64,000 nucleotides of DNA from Halothiobacillaceae bacterium. GTDB lineage: Bacteria; Pseudomonadota; Gammaproteobacteria; Halothiobacillales; Halothiobacillaceae. Position numbers and translations under genes: made by a program. Where the stretch lies: assembly GCA_028696185.1 (NCBI GenBank), contig JAQVHL010000002.1, positions 1 to 64,000 of the forward strand, written 5' to 3'. Shown here piece by piece: positions 8,427-16,847 of this stretch. The notes beneath the pieces were generated by a model. It did no database searches. It was not told the origin of the DNA and was given only the letters and a program-made list of their open reading frames with translations. Position 1 is the stretch's first letter. Each line of letters begins with the position of its first letter.

Positions 8427-8987
8427 TCAGCCGCGCGCCGGGAAACGATGAACCTGCAGGTGCCAGCCCTCGCGGGAGGCATGAAGGACCAGGCAGGAGG
8501 GGCCACCATGCGTGCGGGTGCGTCCGGCAGCGCCGGGATTGAGCAGCCAGATCGCTTCGTCCTGCTCGATGAGCAGGCGGTGCGTGTGGCCAAAAACCAC
8601 CGCGCGCGCCTGAGGGTGTCGAGCGCGCAGGCGTCGCGCCCGGTCGCGGGCGGGCAGCACGCGGTGGCCGTGCTCGACGGCCAGCTGACCACCGGGCAGG
8701 GCGATGTGCGCCTGTTCGGGCAGGACGTTCAGCAAATGCTCCAGGCCCTCGGGCCATTGTTCGGCGGTATCGTTGTTACCGCGTACGGCGATGACATGGC
8801 CGCTGCGCGGCTGCAGCGCGGCCAGCACGGAGGGGCCTACGATGTCCCCCGCATGCACGGCGATGTCGCAGAGGCGCACGACGTCCAGCACCCGCTCGTC
8901 CACGAAGCCGTGTGTGTCGGACAGCAGGGCGACGCGTACATGGGGGGCCTGTTCGAGGTTCAGGAGGCTGCTGCCAAAAGGAGTCAT
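8427..8987 (-). CDS. YfcE/MJ0936-type metallophosphoesterase
   Basis: 186 residues with the five calcineurin-like metal motifs in order: SDTHG (about 23-27), HAGDIVG, VRGNND, VEHGHRV and VFGHTH. The size matches the YfcE phosphodiesterase group, which hydrolyses model phosphodiesters in a metal-dependent way; the natural substrate is unknown. The ATG at 8987 overlaps the stop of the nitroreductase gene by ATGA. A GTG near the LLSDTHG motif would give a shorter protein closer to family length, so the exact start is uncertain. Confidence 0.85.
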   Translation of the reverse strand: MTPFGSSLLNLEQAPHVRVALLSDTHGFVDERVLDVVRLCDIAVHAGDIVGPSVLAALQPRSGHVIAVRGNNDTAEQWPEGLEHLLNVLPEQAHIALPGGQLAVEHGHRVLPARDRARRLRARHPQARAVVFGHTHRLLIEQDEAIWLLNPGAAGRTRTHGGPSCLVLHASREGWHLQVHRFPARG

Positions 8988-9601
8988 CGATGCAGTGCCT
9001 CGCCCCAGGGGCCTTCGAAGACGAAACTCTCCAGCGGACGGCGCTGGCGGGTGGCGTTCTCTGCCGCACGCTGCCAGCCATCGAGCAGATGCGGGTCGCC
9101 CGGATAGCCTATGGCGATGATGGACATGGGCATGTAGCGTTCGGGAATGCCGAAGCGGCGGCGCAGCGCGTCGGCATCGAAATTGCCCATCTGGTGGGCG
9201 ATCAGCCCTTGATGCACGGCTTCCAGGCAGAGATAAGCGCTGGCCGCGCCCACATCGTGCGGTGCCCAGCGATTGGGCTCGCCGCTTTGCTCGAAACAGG
9301 TGTCGGTGATTGCCGCAATAAGCAGGGGCGCGCGCTGGCACCAGATCCGGTTCACCTCGGCGAGGCTTTCCAGCAGGCCCTGCCAGATGGGCGGGGAGCG
9401 CAGCCGGTCGCCGACAATGTAGCGCCAGGGCTGATCGTTGTAGCAGGAGGGCGCCCAGCGTGCGGCTTCCAGCACGGCCAACAGCTTGTCGTGCTCGACC
9501 ACGCGGTGCGCGTCGAAGGCACGTGGGCTCCAGCGCTCCGCGATCAGCGGGTGAACGGGCAGGCTCAAATCCTGGGGCGTGCTTTCGCCAATGTCTGTCA
9601 T
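8984..9601 (-). CDS. FMN-dependent nitroreductase family protein
   Basis: 205 residues. The nitroreductase opening RWSPRAFD (about 22-29) contributes the FMN phosphate site, followed by ARWAPSCYNDQPWRYIV, the GAASAYLCLEAVHQGL helix and the C-terminal IIAIGYPG strand. Such enzymes reduce nitro compounds, quinones or flavins using NAD(P)H. The native substrate cannot be read from sequence. The ATG at 9601 overlaps the stop of the DUF2238 gene by ATGA and its own stop overlaps the phosphoesterase start, giving a three-gene translationally coupled unit. Confidence 0.88.
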   Translation of the reverse strand: MTDIGESTPQDLSLPVHPLIAERWSPRAFDAHRVVEHDKLLAVLEAARWAPSCYNDQPWRYIVGDRLRSPPIWQGLLESLAEVNRIWCQRAPLLIAAITDTCFEQSGEPNRWAPHDVGAASAYLCLEAVHQGLIAHQMGNFDADALRRRFGIPERYMPMSIIAIGYPGDPHLLDGWQRAAENATRQRRPLESFVFEGPWGEALHR

Positions 9602-10257
9602 GTCCGCGGGCTCCCAGGGCCGTTCAATCGAAGGATCTGCCGTGCCTGCATCCGGCCCAGCGCGGCCTGGGACAGCAAGGCGCCGCACAGGGCCAGTGCC
9701 ATATCCCATTGGGTGTCCCACACATCGCCCTGGGTGGCAAGGAAAGCCTCTGCCTCGGCCCCGGCGATGAGGGCCACCCACCATTCGATCAGCTCGTAAA
9801 AGGCGCTGAATGCCAGCGCGATGCTGGTGGCGATCAGCCACAACCAGCCGCCCCCGTGCAGTACCGCGCGGCGGATAAGGATTTCCCGCGCGAGCAGCGC
9901 CGGGGTCATGCCTTGCAAGAGATGCCCCAGGCGGTCGTAGTGATTGCGTGAAAGATCGAGGGCTTGTTGAACCCAGGCACCGGGCGGGGTCAGCGCGTAG
10001 GTGTAATGCGCACCGACCAGCAAGACCAGCGCATGGACGAAGATCAGCCGGTTCAGCACCGGCGTGAGCGGAAAGCGCGCCCGCGTCATCGCCAGCACGG
10101 GTAGTGCGAGAAGCACAGGCAGCGCCTCCAGAAACCAGGTTGGGACATCCTGCGGGTCGATGGCGGACAGGGCAACAGCGAGCAGCGCCAGCGACCAGAG
10201 CAGGCGTGCTTCACGCTCCCCCATCGCCTTGTCTGCCATCGCCTGCGCCCCTGTCAC
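9598..10257 (-). CDS. DUF2238 (YjdF-like) inner-membrane protein
   Basis: 219 residues with about six hydrophobic segments. The family motifs are HYDRLGHLLQG, FSAFYELIEWW and GDVWDTQWDM, a cluster of acidic and histidine residues at the membrane edge that is characteristic of the YjdF/DUF2238 family. Function is unknown in the family. The start could also be the in-frame ATG at 10239 or 10224. It is the first gene of the unit with the nitroreductase and phosphoesterase and is divergent from rlmJ. Confidence 0.82.
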   Translation of the reverse strand: MTGAQAMADKAMGEREARLLWSLALLAVALSAIDPQDVPTWFLEALPVLLALPVLAMTRARFPLTPVLNRLIFVHALVLLVGAHYTYALTPPGAWVQQALDLSRNHYDRLGHLLQGMTPALLAREILIRRAVLHGGGWLWLIATSIALAFSAFYELIEWWVALIAGAEAEAFLATQGDVWDTQWDMALALCGALLSQAALGRMQARQILRLNGPGSPRT

Positions 10258-10332
10258 GATCTCTTGCCCGATGCTATCCCCAGTCTCGGGATTATGGCAG
10301 TCTTTGCGCCAACAATCTTCGACAAATCACGC

Positions 10333-11244
10333 ATGAACTACCGACACGCCTTCCACGCCGGCAACTTTGCCGACATTCTCAAGCATGCTGTGCATGCCCT
10401 GCTGCTCGATGCCATGCAGCGCAAGGACAAGGGGTTTCTGGTGCTGGATACCCATGCCGGACGCGGTCTGTACGATTTGGCCGGGGAAGCGGCGCGGCGT
10501 ACGGGGGAGGCCGAGGGGGGCGTACATCGGCTGCTTTCGGCGGTGAGTCAGACACCGGAAGCGGTTCCCGAAGCGCTTGAGGGCCTTCTTGCGGCGATAC
10601 GCGCGGAAAACCCCGAGGGCGGGGCGCGCTATTACCCCGGCTCGCCGCGCATTGCCGCGCATGTGCTGCGCGAGCAGGATCGGCTGGTGGTATGCGAGCC
10701 GCTCCCCGAGGAAGCGTCCGTCCTGCGCGGGCATCTGCTTGCGCTGGGGCGGCGGGTGCAGTGGCAGGAGGATGGATGGGCGGCGCTCAAGGCGGTTTTG
10801 CCCCCGCTTGAGCGGCGCGGCCTGATTCTGATCGATCCGCCCTACGAGCGGGCCGATGAGTTCGATGTTTTGATTGAAGCGCTGCGCGAGGCGTTCCGGC
10901 GTTTTCCGACGGGGGTGTATGCGATCTGGTATCCCATCAAGGATCGTCCGCCGCTGGCTCGCTTCCATCGCCGTCTGGCGGCGATGACGCCCGGGACGCT
11001 GCTGCGAGTGGAGCTGTGCCTGCACCCGGACCGTACGGCCACCCGTCTGAACGGCAGCGGTCTGGTCATCGTCAATCCGCCCTGGCCGCTGGCCGAACGG
11101 CTGGCCGAACTGGTCCCCTGGCTCTGGCGCGTGTTGGGCGCGGACCCGGAAGCCCCCTGGCATGTGGACTGGCTGGTGGACGAGCAGGCCTTGCGCGACG
11201 GGACACTGCGTGCCGCCGCGCCGCGCAAGGGGCGGGGGGGCTGA
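10333..11244 (+). CDS. rlmJ: 23S rRNA (adenine2030-N6)-methyltransferase RlmJ
   Basis: 303 residues. The RlmJ opening MNYRHAFHAGNFADILKH is diagnostic. The SAM site (LDTHAGRGLYD, about 38-48) and the N6-adenine catalytic motif DPPYE follow. The enzyme methylates A2030 of 23S rRNA before assembly. The ATG at 10333 begins the conserved N-terminus, although the frame is open from 10264. It converges on the secreted protein gene with a 2-bp gap and no visible terminator. Confidence 0.93.
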   Translation: MNYRHAFHAGNFADILKHAVHALLLDAMQRKDKGFLVLDTHAGRGLYDLAGEAARRTGEAEGGVHRLLSAVSQTPEAVPEALEGLLAAIRAENPEGGARYYPGSPRIAAHVLREQDRLVVCEPLPEEASVLRGHLLALGRRVQWQEDGWAALKAVLPPLERRGLILIDPPYERADEFDVLIEALREAFRRFPTGVYAIWYPIKDRPPLARFHRRLAAMTPGTLLRVELCLHPDRTATRLNGSGLVIVNPPWPLAERLAELVPWLWRVLGADPEAPWHVDWLVDEQALRDGTLRAAAPRKGRGG

Positions 11245-11246
11245 AA

Positions 11247-12014
11247 TCAGCGGCCCTGCTGTTCCATCATCTTGCGCATCATTTCCTGGATTGCCGGATC
11301 GGACATATCCGGCATGCCCTGGGCGGGTTTGGCGCCGGCCGCTGGGGTGCCCATGCCGGGCAGGGCCATGGGGGCGCCCTTGAGGACGAACAGGCTGTCG
11401 GCGAGCTTGCCTTCCTCAACCTTCATCAGGCGCATCTGTTCGCCTTCGGTTTTGGAGCTTACGGCAAGGAAACCCTTGTCCTTCAGGTGCTTGTCTTTTT
11501 GCATGGCCTTGAGGTCGTTCATGTCGTCCGCTCCGCCCAAGGCCTTGACCAGCCGTTCGCTGTAGATCATCCAGGCGCGCATCAGCTGGCGAGCCTTGTC
11601 GCTGCTGGAGAGCACCATTTCCCCACTGTCTTCCTCGTCGGCCCAGGTGTAGACCTCGCCCTCGATACCGGCGATGGTCTGCTTGCGCCCGGTGGGTTCG
11701 ATCTTCGGTGGCTTGGCGGCCTTTTCGCCCATCGGCGTCGGGGAGTTCCGGCTCATCGCGCCCAGGCTCTCCATGTCCATGTACTGCCCGTCGGGCATCA
11801 GGGCATACAACCCCTTGTCCGTCAGCAGGTAGGCGGCCGGTTCGCCAGTTTCCTTGGAGTGAAAGTCGAAGCGGATATGCTGGTCGTCCTTGTAGCGTAT
11901 GGTCAATGTGCCGTCGTCGCGGCCCATCTGGTAGGTGCCGCTGATATCGGCCAGCGCCAGGCCGGGCAGGCAGAGCAGGGTGGCGAGCAAGGTGCGGGTG
12001 GGCAGAGTCTTCAT
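11247..12014 (-). CDS. Secreted DUF4412-like protein of unknown function
   Basis: 255 residues. A signal peptide is clear (MKTLPTR, then a hydrophobic run ending ALA-DISG), so it is exported to the periplasm. The mature part starts with a beta-rich stretch (TYQMGRDDGTLTIRYKDDQH), consistent with proteins annotated as DUF4412, and ends in a Met/Pro/Gln-rich tail (MSDPAIQEMMRKMMEQQ). No cysteines or catalytic motif are seen. The start at 12014 is preferred because it begins the signal peptide; upstream in-frame ATGs would disrupt it. It is divergent from the IMPase-like gene. Confidence 0.6.
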   Translation of the reverse strand: MKTLPTRTLLATLLCLPGLALADISGTYQMGRDDGTLTIRYKDDQHIRFDFHSKETGEPAAYLLTDKGLYALMPDGQYMDMESLGAMSRNSPTPMGEKAAKPPKIEPTGRKQTIAGIEGEVYTWADEEDSGEMVLSSSDKARQLMRAWMIYSERLVKALGGADDMNDLKAMQKDKHLKDKGFLAVSSKTEGEQMRLMKVEEGKLADSLFVLKGAPMALPGMGTPAAGAKPAQGMPDMSDPAIQEMMRKMMEQQGR

Positions 12015-12141
12015 GGCGTCCCTCGGTGACTTCTGGAGCGCGGCGACATTGAACCGCTGATGCGAAGTGTAGTGCCTGATGCGCGCTTCCTCTAACATGT
12101 GTTTTCCTGTTTCAAGGAAAAGCCCCAAGGAAAACCTGTGC

Positions 12142-12948
12142 ATGCGGCCCAACATCACCCTGGTTGAAACGCTCGTGCGCGAGGCGGCCCGTGAGGAGCT
12201 GCTGCCGCGCTTTCGTAAAGTCGCCCGTCACCAGAAGCCGGATGGAAGCTGGCTGACCGAGGCCGATCTGGCCATGCAGGCGCGCCTGCACGCGGAACTG
12301 GCCGCACGCTGGCCGGCCTTCGGCTTTCTGGGCGAGGAAATGAGTGCGCAAGAGCAGGCGCGCATCCTGATGACTCATGCGGGTGAGGGCGCGGAGGCCG
12401 GCTACTGGGTGCTCGACCCGCTGGACGGCACCAGCAACTACTCGGCGGGTCTGCCGGTGTTCTCCGTGTCGCTGGCGCTCATGTGCGGTGGAAGGGTGGT
12501 GCTGGGTGTGGTCTACGACCCGATGCTCGATGAGTCTTTTGCCGCCGTGGAGGGCGCCGGGGCGACCCTCAATGGGGAGCCTCTGCAGGCCAGAACGACC
12601 GGTATCGATCTGACACGCGCATTGGCCTGCGTCGATTTCAAACGGCTTCCTCCCGCCCTCGCCGCGCGGATAGTGAGCAACGCGCCGTATGGCTCGCAGC
12701 GCTCCATCGGTTCGGTGGCGCTGGACTGGTGTTGGGTGGCGGCTGGGCGTTTCCATGTGTACCTGCATGGTCGCCAGTCGCTGTGGGACTACGCTGCCGG
12801 CGCTCTGATACTGGCTGAAGCCGGCGGTTTCTCCGATACGCTGGACGGCGAGCCCGCATCGTTGTCGCTCAAACCGCGTTCGGCCCTGTGTGCGACGGAC
12901 GCCGTTTTGTTTGCGCAGTGGCGGGATTGGCTCAGAGGGGGGGGATAA
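12142..12948 (+). CDS. Inositol-monophosphatase-family phosphatase
   Basis: 268 residues. Metal-binding motifs of the IMPase/FBPase fold are visible: GEE (about 78-80), DPLDGTSNYSAG (about 113-124) and the C-terminal SLWDYAAGALILAEAGG. The first motif has DGSWLTEADLAMQ in place of the usual KxDxSPVTxAD. SuhB, CysQ and histidinol-phosphatase are all in this family, and the sequence alone does not choose between them. AAGGAAAA lies upstream of the ATG at 12142. Its 3' end abuts a repeat arm. Confidence 0.85.
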   Translation: MRPNITLVETLVREAAREELLPRFRKVARHQKPDGSWLTEADLAMQARLHAELAARWPAFGFLGEEMSAQEQARILMTHAGEGAEAGYWVLDPLDGTSNYSAGLPVFSVSLALMCGGRVVLGVVYDPMLDESFAAVEGAGATLNGEPLQARTTGIDLTRALACVDFKRLPPALAARIVSNAPYGSQRSIGSVALDWCWVAAGRFHVYLHGRQSLWDYAAGALILAEAGGFSDTLDGEPASLSLKPRSALCATDAVLFAQWRDWLRGGG

Positions 12949-13080
12949 AAACGAAGGTTTGCTGGACACTTGGAACCAAGCTGAGCGGGGGCTCCCCTCT
13001 CCCCCCTTGGGCCCTCCATGGCCCTTTCACCCGGTCTTCACAACCCCGGCCATGGCGCCTCCAAGGGGGACGGAGCCCTC
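12946..13080. repeat. Solo arm of the palindromic repeat element, copy 3
   Basis: About 135 bp starting with the terminal sequence at 12947-12967, which matches 19 of 21 bases of the end at 18230-18250. It continues into the block GGGCCCTCCATGGCCCTTTC around 13011, which also occurs around 18851. Only one arm is present, with no hairpin core. The rest of the spacer, 13081-13249, shows no gene or recognisable site. Confidence 0.65.
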
Positions 13081-13249
13081 ACGCCGAGTTCGGCCGAGTC
13101 TTCGTGTCGTTCTCCGGCGCCGGCCGTGGCGCCCCCCAATCGGGGCGGTGGCCGCCTGAATCGGGATACGGCCGGCCTGGCGGTTTGGCCTGACGCGCGG
13201 TCTGTGCGAGTCTTGTTTCCTGACTCGGGTAAAACATCGGGAACATCTT

Positions 13250-14392
13250 GTGGATTTTCTTCGCGATTTCACCTTCGGCAACCTGGGTGGGGCCATGCCC
13301 TGGATCGCCCAGGTATTCATTGTCATCACCCTGGCTCTGGTGCTCAGTTTCTTTCAGGGGCGTCTGTTGGCTTGGCTGCACGAGCGTCTGCGACGCAACC
13401 GGTATCGTTGGGACGATGCGGTCGTTCATGCCCTGCGTCGCCCACTGACCCTGCTGATCTGGGCACTGGGACTGACGTTTGCCATCGATATCATCCACGC
13501 CGCCACAGCGGCGCCCATCTTCGCCATTGCCGATCCGGTGCGCGATGTCGGCGTGATTCTGTCGCTGGGCTGGTTCCTGATCCGCCTGATTGGCAACATG
13601 CAGGAGGCCATCATTGCCCGTCAGGCAGAACTGCCGCAGGGCGCCGACCGGCATACGGTGGAGGCCATCGCCAAGCTGTTGCGCATTTCCGTGCTGATTA
13701 CGGCGGGCCTGGTGATACTGCAAACGCTGGGGTTCAGCATTTCCGGCGTGCTGGCCTTTGGCGGGATTGGGGGCATCGCGGTGGGCTTTGCGGCCAAGGA
13801 CCTGTTGGCCAATTTCTTCGGCGGACTGACCATCTACCTGGATCGCCCGTTCCAGGCGGGGGATTGGATTCGTTCACCGGACAAGCAGATCGAAGGCACG
13901 GTGGAGGAGATCGGCTGGCGGTTGACACGTATCCGTACCTTTGACAAGCGCCCGCTGTATGTGCCGAACTCACTGTTCACCACCATAGCCATCGAAAACC
14001 CCTCGCGCATGACGCACCGGCGCATCAACGAAACCATCGGTCTGCGCTATGACGACATCGCCTGCATGGGGCCTATCGTCGAGGACGTAAAAGCGATGCT
14101 GCGCGCCCACCCGGAAATCGATGACTCGCAAACCCTGATCGTCAACTTCAACCAGTTCGGCCCGTCCTCGCTGGATTTCTTCATCTACACCTTTACCCAC
14201 ACCACGCAATGGGTGCGCTTTCACGAGATCAAGCAGGATGTCTTGCTCAAGGTGGCGGAAATCATTCAGCGCCACGGGGCGCAGATCGCCTTCCCCACGC
14301 AGACCCTGCATCTGGTCGGCGAAGCGCCGCCTCTTCCTGAAACCTCGCCCTCTGTCGCGAATGCGACAGGGGGCTTGTCTTCACGTGTTTGA
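13250..14392 (+). CDS. Small-conductance mechanosensitive channel (MscS family)
   Basis: 380 residues with four to five transmembrane segments in the first 190. The pore-lining TM3 is glycine/alanine rich (GVLAFGGIGGIAVGFAAKDL), followed by the beta domain (RPFQAGDWIRS, IGWRLTRIRTFDKRPLYVPNS) and a cytosolic C-terminal cage. The architecture fits MscS/YnaI-type channels that release solutes on hypo-osmotic shock. The start is GTG at 13250; an ATG at 13295 would remove part of TM1. It differs from the much larger channel at 39039. Confidence 0.9.
   Translation: MDFLRDFTFGNLGGAMPWIAQVFIVITLALVLSFFQGRLLAWLHERLRRNRYRWDDAVVHALRRPLTLLIWALGLTFAIDIIHAATAAPIFAIADPVRDVGVILSLGWFLIRLIGNMQEAIIARQAELPQGADRHTVEAIAKLLRISVLITAGLVILQTLGFSISGVLAFGGIGGIAVGFAAKDLLANFFGGLTIYLDRPFQAGDWIRSPDKQIEGTVEEIGWRLTRIRTFDKRPLYVPNSLFTTIAIENPSRMTHRRINETIGLRYDDIACMGPIVEDVKAMLRAHPEIDDSQTLIVNFNQFGPSSLDFFIYTFTHTTQWVRFHEIKQDVLLKVAEIIQRHGAQIAFPTQTLHLVGEAPPLPETSPSVANATGGLSSRV
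14348..14373 (+). terminator. Possible hairpin at the 3' end of the MscS gene
   Basis: An 11-bp stem (CCCTCTGTCGC with GCGACAGGGGG, one G-U pair) and a GAAT loop lies within the last codons of the channel gene. It is not followed directly by a T-run; T-rich sequence appears 18-35 bases later. It may stabilise the mRNA end or cause partial termination before the Fe-S gene. Confidence 0.3.
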
Positions 14393-14455
14393 TTTTTAAT
14401 GTGATTTTTTGTGGCCTTGTTCTTGCAGCGCGTTTTTGTCAAGAACGGAGGTCAC

Positions 14456-15841
14456 ATGAAAACGCAGCTCGACTGGTCTGCCTACGCTCACTACGGTGAA
14501 GGCGATGCCTATGCGGACATCCCGGCTCAGGGCGGGGATTTCGCCCGTGCCGTGGCGGTATGCATCGGTAACCGGCAGTGCCAGCGTAATGAGCGTGGGG
14601 TGATGTGCCCCAGCTTCCGGGTGACCGGGGAGGCCCTGCACTCGACGCGTGAGCGCATCGTGGCACTGAAGGCGGTGCTCAATGGCGCGCACGTGGATTT
14701 TACCGACCCACGTTTGTGGGCGGCGCTGGAGTTGTGCGTGGCCTGCAAGGGCTGCAAGCGCGAGTGTCCCAACGGTGTGGACATGGCCGCCTTGCGTATC
14801 GAGGCGCTGGCGCAGCGTCATGTCCTGCGCGGTACGCCATGGCGGACGCGGCTTTTTGCCCGTCTGCCGCGCCTGCTGCACCGCGTGCCCGTACTGCGGC
14901 AGGGGCTGGTTCTGCGCAACCGTCTGGGCGTTTTGCGCGCACTGGGTGAGCGCTGGCCCGGCATCGCGGCCCAGCGCGATTTGCCCGTTCCCGTGCCGGT
15001 CCCTTTTCATCCCCCGCTTGAGGGCACGGGGCCTGAAGGCGCCCGCGAGGTCGTGCTGTGGGTGGATACCTGGACACGCTATTTCGAACCGCGTATCGCT
15101 GAGGCGGCCCTGGGTGTGTTGCGTGCCGGGGGATACCGCGTTTTGTGGGTTGAAGCGGCCGCCGACGATGCCGAGCCGACGCGACCAGTGTGCTGCGGGC
15201 GTGCGTATCTTTCCGCCGGTTTGGTCGACGAGGCCCGTCATGAAGCGCAGCGCGTGCTGGCCGCGTTGATGCCGCATGTCGAGGCCGGGCGCCCGATCAT
15301 CGGACTTGAGCCGTCCTGCCTGCTGAGTCTGCGTGATGAATACCGTCAGCTCGGGCTGGGCGAAGCCGTCCCTCGTCTGGCCAAGGCCGCGGTGCTGTTT
15401 GAGGAGTTTCTTGCGGCCGAGCAGACAGCCGGGCGACTGAAGCTGCCTTTCAAGCCGATGACGGGGCGTACGGTTCATGTCCACGGGCATTGTCACCAGA
15501 AGGCATTCGGCGCCATGAAGGCCCTGCGCAAGACCTTGGGTCTGGTGCCCGGTCTGTCGGTCGATCTGATCGAGGCCAGTTGCTGTGGCATGGCCGGCAG
15601 CTTTGGTTACGAGGCCGAACATCATGCGCTGTCCCTGGACATGGCCGAGCAGGCCTTGCTGCCGGCCGTGCGTGCCACGCCCGAAACGGACACCGTGCTG
15701 GCCGACGGTTTTTCCTGCCGGCATCAAATTCGCGACGGAAGCGGGCGTGAGGCGCGTCATGTCGCCGAGCTGTTGTTCGAGGCCCTGGTGCCTCTCTCTG
15801 ATCCTGTTGCCCACGAGGAGAATATCCATGCCACGTCCTGA
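14456..15841 (+). CDS. (Fe-S)-binding oxidoreductase subunit with two CCG domains
   Basis: 461 residues. The N-terminal part has two ferredoxin-like cysteine sets: CIGNRQCQRN with a distal CPSF (about 37-52) and CVACKGCKRECP (about 95-106). The C-terminal half has two cysteine-rich CCG-type modules (VCCGRAY and EASCCGMAGSFGYE) of the kind found in GlcF, GlpC and heterodisulfide reductase subunit B. It resembles the C-terminal half of YdiJ/FAD-linked oxidases without the flavin domain, so it probably accepts electrons from a separate dehydrogenase encoded elsewhere. A strong GGAGG precedes the ATG at 14456. It overlaps the ferredoxin gene by 14 bp. Confidence 0.82.
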   Translation: MKTQLDWSAYAHYGEGDAYADIPAQGGDFARAVAVCIGNRQCQRNERGVMCPSFRVTGEALHSTRERIVALKAVLNGAHVDFTDPRLWAALELCVACKGCKRECPNGVDMAALRIEALAQRHVLRGTPWRTRLFARLPRLLHRVPVLRQGLVLRNRLGVLRALGERWPGIAAQRDLPVPVPVPFHPPLEGTGPEGAREVVLWVDTWTRYFEPRIAEAALGVLRAGGYRVLWVEAAADDAEPTRPVCCGRAYLSAGLVDEARHEAQRVLAALMPHVEAGRPIIGLEPSCLLSLRDEYRQLGLGEAVPRLAKAAVLFEEFLAAEQTAGRLKLPFKPMTGRTVHVHGHCHQKAFGAMKALRKTLGLVPGLSVDLIEASCCGMAGSFGYEAEHHALSLDMAEQALLPAVRATPETDTVLADGFSCRHQIRDGSGREARHVAELLFEALVPLSDPVAHEENIHATS

Positions 15842-16151
15842 AAAGCATGTACTGGTCTGCATCCAGGCCCGGCCCCCCGGACACCCGCGCGGTTCCTGCC
15901 AGGAAAACGGAGCTGCGCTTGTCTATAACGCTTTCGCCACCGCCTTTCAGCAGCGCAATCTGTGGGGGCGCGCCCTGCTCACCAACACCGGCTGCCTGGG
16001 GCCCTGTCACGAAGGACCGAGCGTGCTCGTCTACCCGGAAGGGGTAATGTATGTGGGCGTGGCGCCCGCCGATGTGGAAACCATCATTGACGAGCACTTG
16101 ATCGGCGGGCGCCCGGTTGAGCGGCTGCGCGCGCCGGCGGAGTTATGGTGA
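15828..16151 (+). CDS. Thioredoxin-like [2Fe-2S] ferredoxin
   Basis: 107 residues. The four cysteines follow the thioredoxin-like ferredoxin pattern: a CIQARPPGHPRGSC pair (C-x12-C) near the N-terminus and CLGPC (C-x3-C) around residues 56-60, followed by GPSVLVYPEGVMYVGV. Such proteins resemble the NuoE/24-kDa fold and act as small electron carriers. It overlaps the Fe-S oxidoreductase gene before it and the NifZ-like gene after it, so the three are almost certainly one transcript. Confidence 0.85.
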   Translation: MPRPEKHVLVCIQARPPGHPRGSCQENGAALVYNAFATAFQQRNLWGRALLTNTGCLGPCHEGPSVLVYPEGVMYVGVAPADVETIIDEHLIGGRPVERLRAPAELW

Positions 16152-16399
16152 TGGTCGCGCGCTTTGCACTGGGCGATGTGGTCTACGCGACACAGGATCT
16201 GTACAACGAGGAGGGCAGTGGCCTGCCGGGGCTGACGCCCGACGCGCTGCTGGCCGCAAGCGGAACGCGCGGTGTAGTGGTCAACGAGGGGTATGCCGAG
16301 GCCGACCCGAGCCAGGGAATTTATCTGGTGCGCTTCGAGCAGGCGGACGGCCGCCTGGGCGTGCCCGTTGGATGCCTGCCCGAGGAGCTTACCCAGTAA
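16145..16399 (+). CDS. NifZ-like protein
   Basis: 84 residues. The NifZ-domain pattern [16 protein letters not shown], then [16 protein letters not shown] and the C-terminal [13 protein letters not shown], is clear. NifZ assists P-cluster and MoFe-protein maturation in diazotrophs, but no nif gene is in this window. Here it follows a [2Fe-2S] ferredoxin and an Fe-S oxidoreductase, so a role in handling that Fe-S system is more likely. Start is the ATG at 16145 or the one at 16151. The 3' end overlaps dtd (convergent) by 11 bp. Confidence 0.78.
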   Translation: MVMVARFALGDVVYATQDLYNEEGSGLPGLTPDALLAASGTRGVVVNEGYAEADPSQGIYLVRFEQADGRLGVPVGCLPEELTQ

Positions 16400-16847
16400 G
16401 CACGGCCGGCGCCACCTGCAGCCAGAAGGTCACCGGCCCGTCGTTGACCAGCGCCACCTGCATGTGCGCGCCGAACACCCCGGCCTCCACACACGGATGA
16501 CTCTCCCGCGCGCAGGCGAGCAGATGCGCGAACAGGCGACGCCCTTCGTCCGGCGGCGCGGCCGGGGTGAAGCTCGGGCGGGTGCCGGAATTTGTGTCCG
16601 CCGGCAGGGTGAATTGCGGCACCAGCAGCAGACCGCCGCCGGTATCGCACAGGGCGCGGTTCATGCGCCCGGTCTCGTCGGGGAATACCCGGTACGTAAG
16701 AAGCCGCGTCAGCAAGCGTTCGGCCTCACGCTCGCCATCGCCACGCTCCACCCCGACCAGGACCAGCAAGCCCGCCCCAATCTGCCCCACGCAGGCGCCA
16801 TCGACCCGCACCTGCGCCTCGCTTACCCGTTGCAGCAGTCCGATCAT
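16389..16847 (-). CDS. dtd: D-aminoacyl-tRNA deacylase
   Basis: 152 residues, the full family length. [17 protein letters not shown] opens the protein. The [11 protein letters not shown] segment corresponds to the SQFTL active-site strand (Ser replaced by Pro), and NDGPVTFWL is the Gly-cisPro recycling motif that reads the chirality of the charged amino acid. The enzyme removes D-amino acids and glycine mischarged on tRNA. The ATG overlaps the pip stop by ATGA. Confidence 0.93.
   Translation of the reverse strand: MIGLLQRVSEAQVRVDGACVGQIGAGLLVLVGVERGDGEREAERLLTRLLTYRVFPDETGRMNRALCDTGGGLLLVPQFTLPADTNSGTRPSFTPAAPPDEGRRLFAHLLACARESHPCVEAGVFGAHMQVALVNDGPVTFWLQVAPAVLTG

Noticed and set aside
12949..13249. 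A gene in the spacer before the MscS channel
   Set aside because: The first part is a repeat arm and the rest has only short Arg/Pro-rich frames without a ribosome site or conserved motif.
14396..15862. Minus-strand frame of about 490 codons opposite the Fe-S oxidoreductase gene
   Set aside because: Opposite strand of a gene with intact cysteine motifs; no recognisable protein features.
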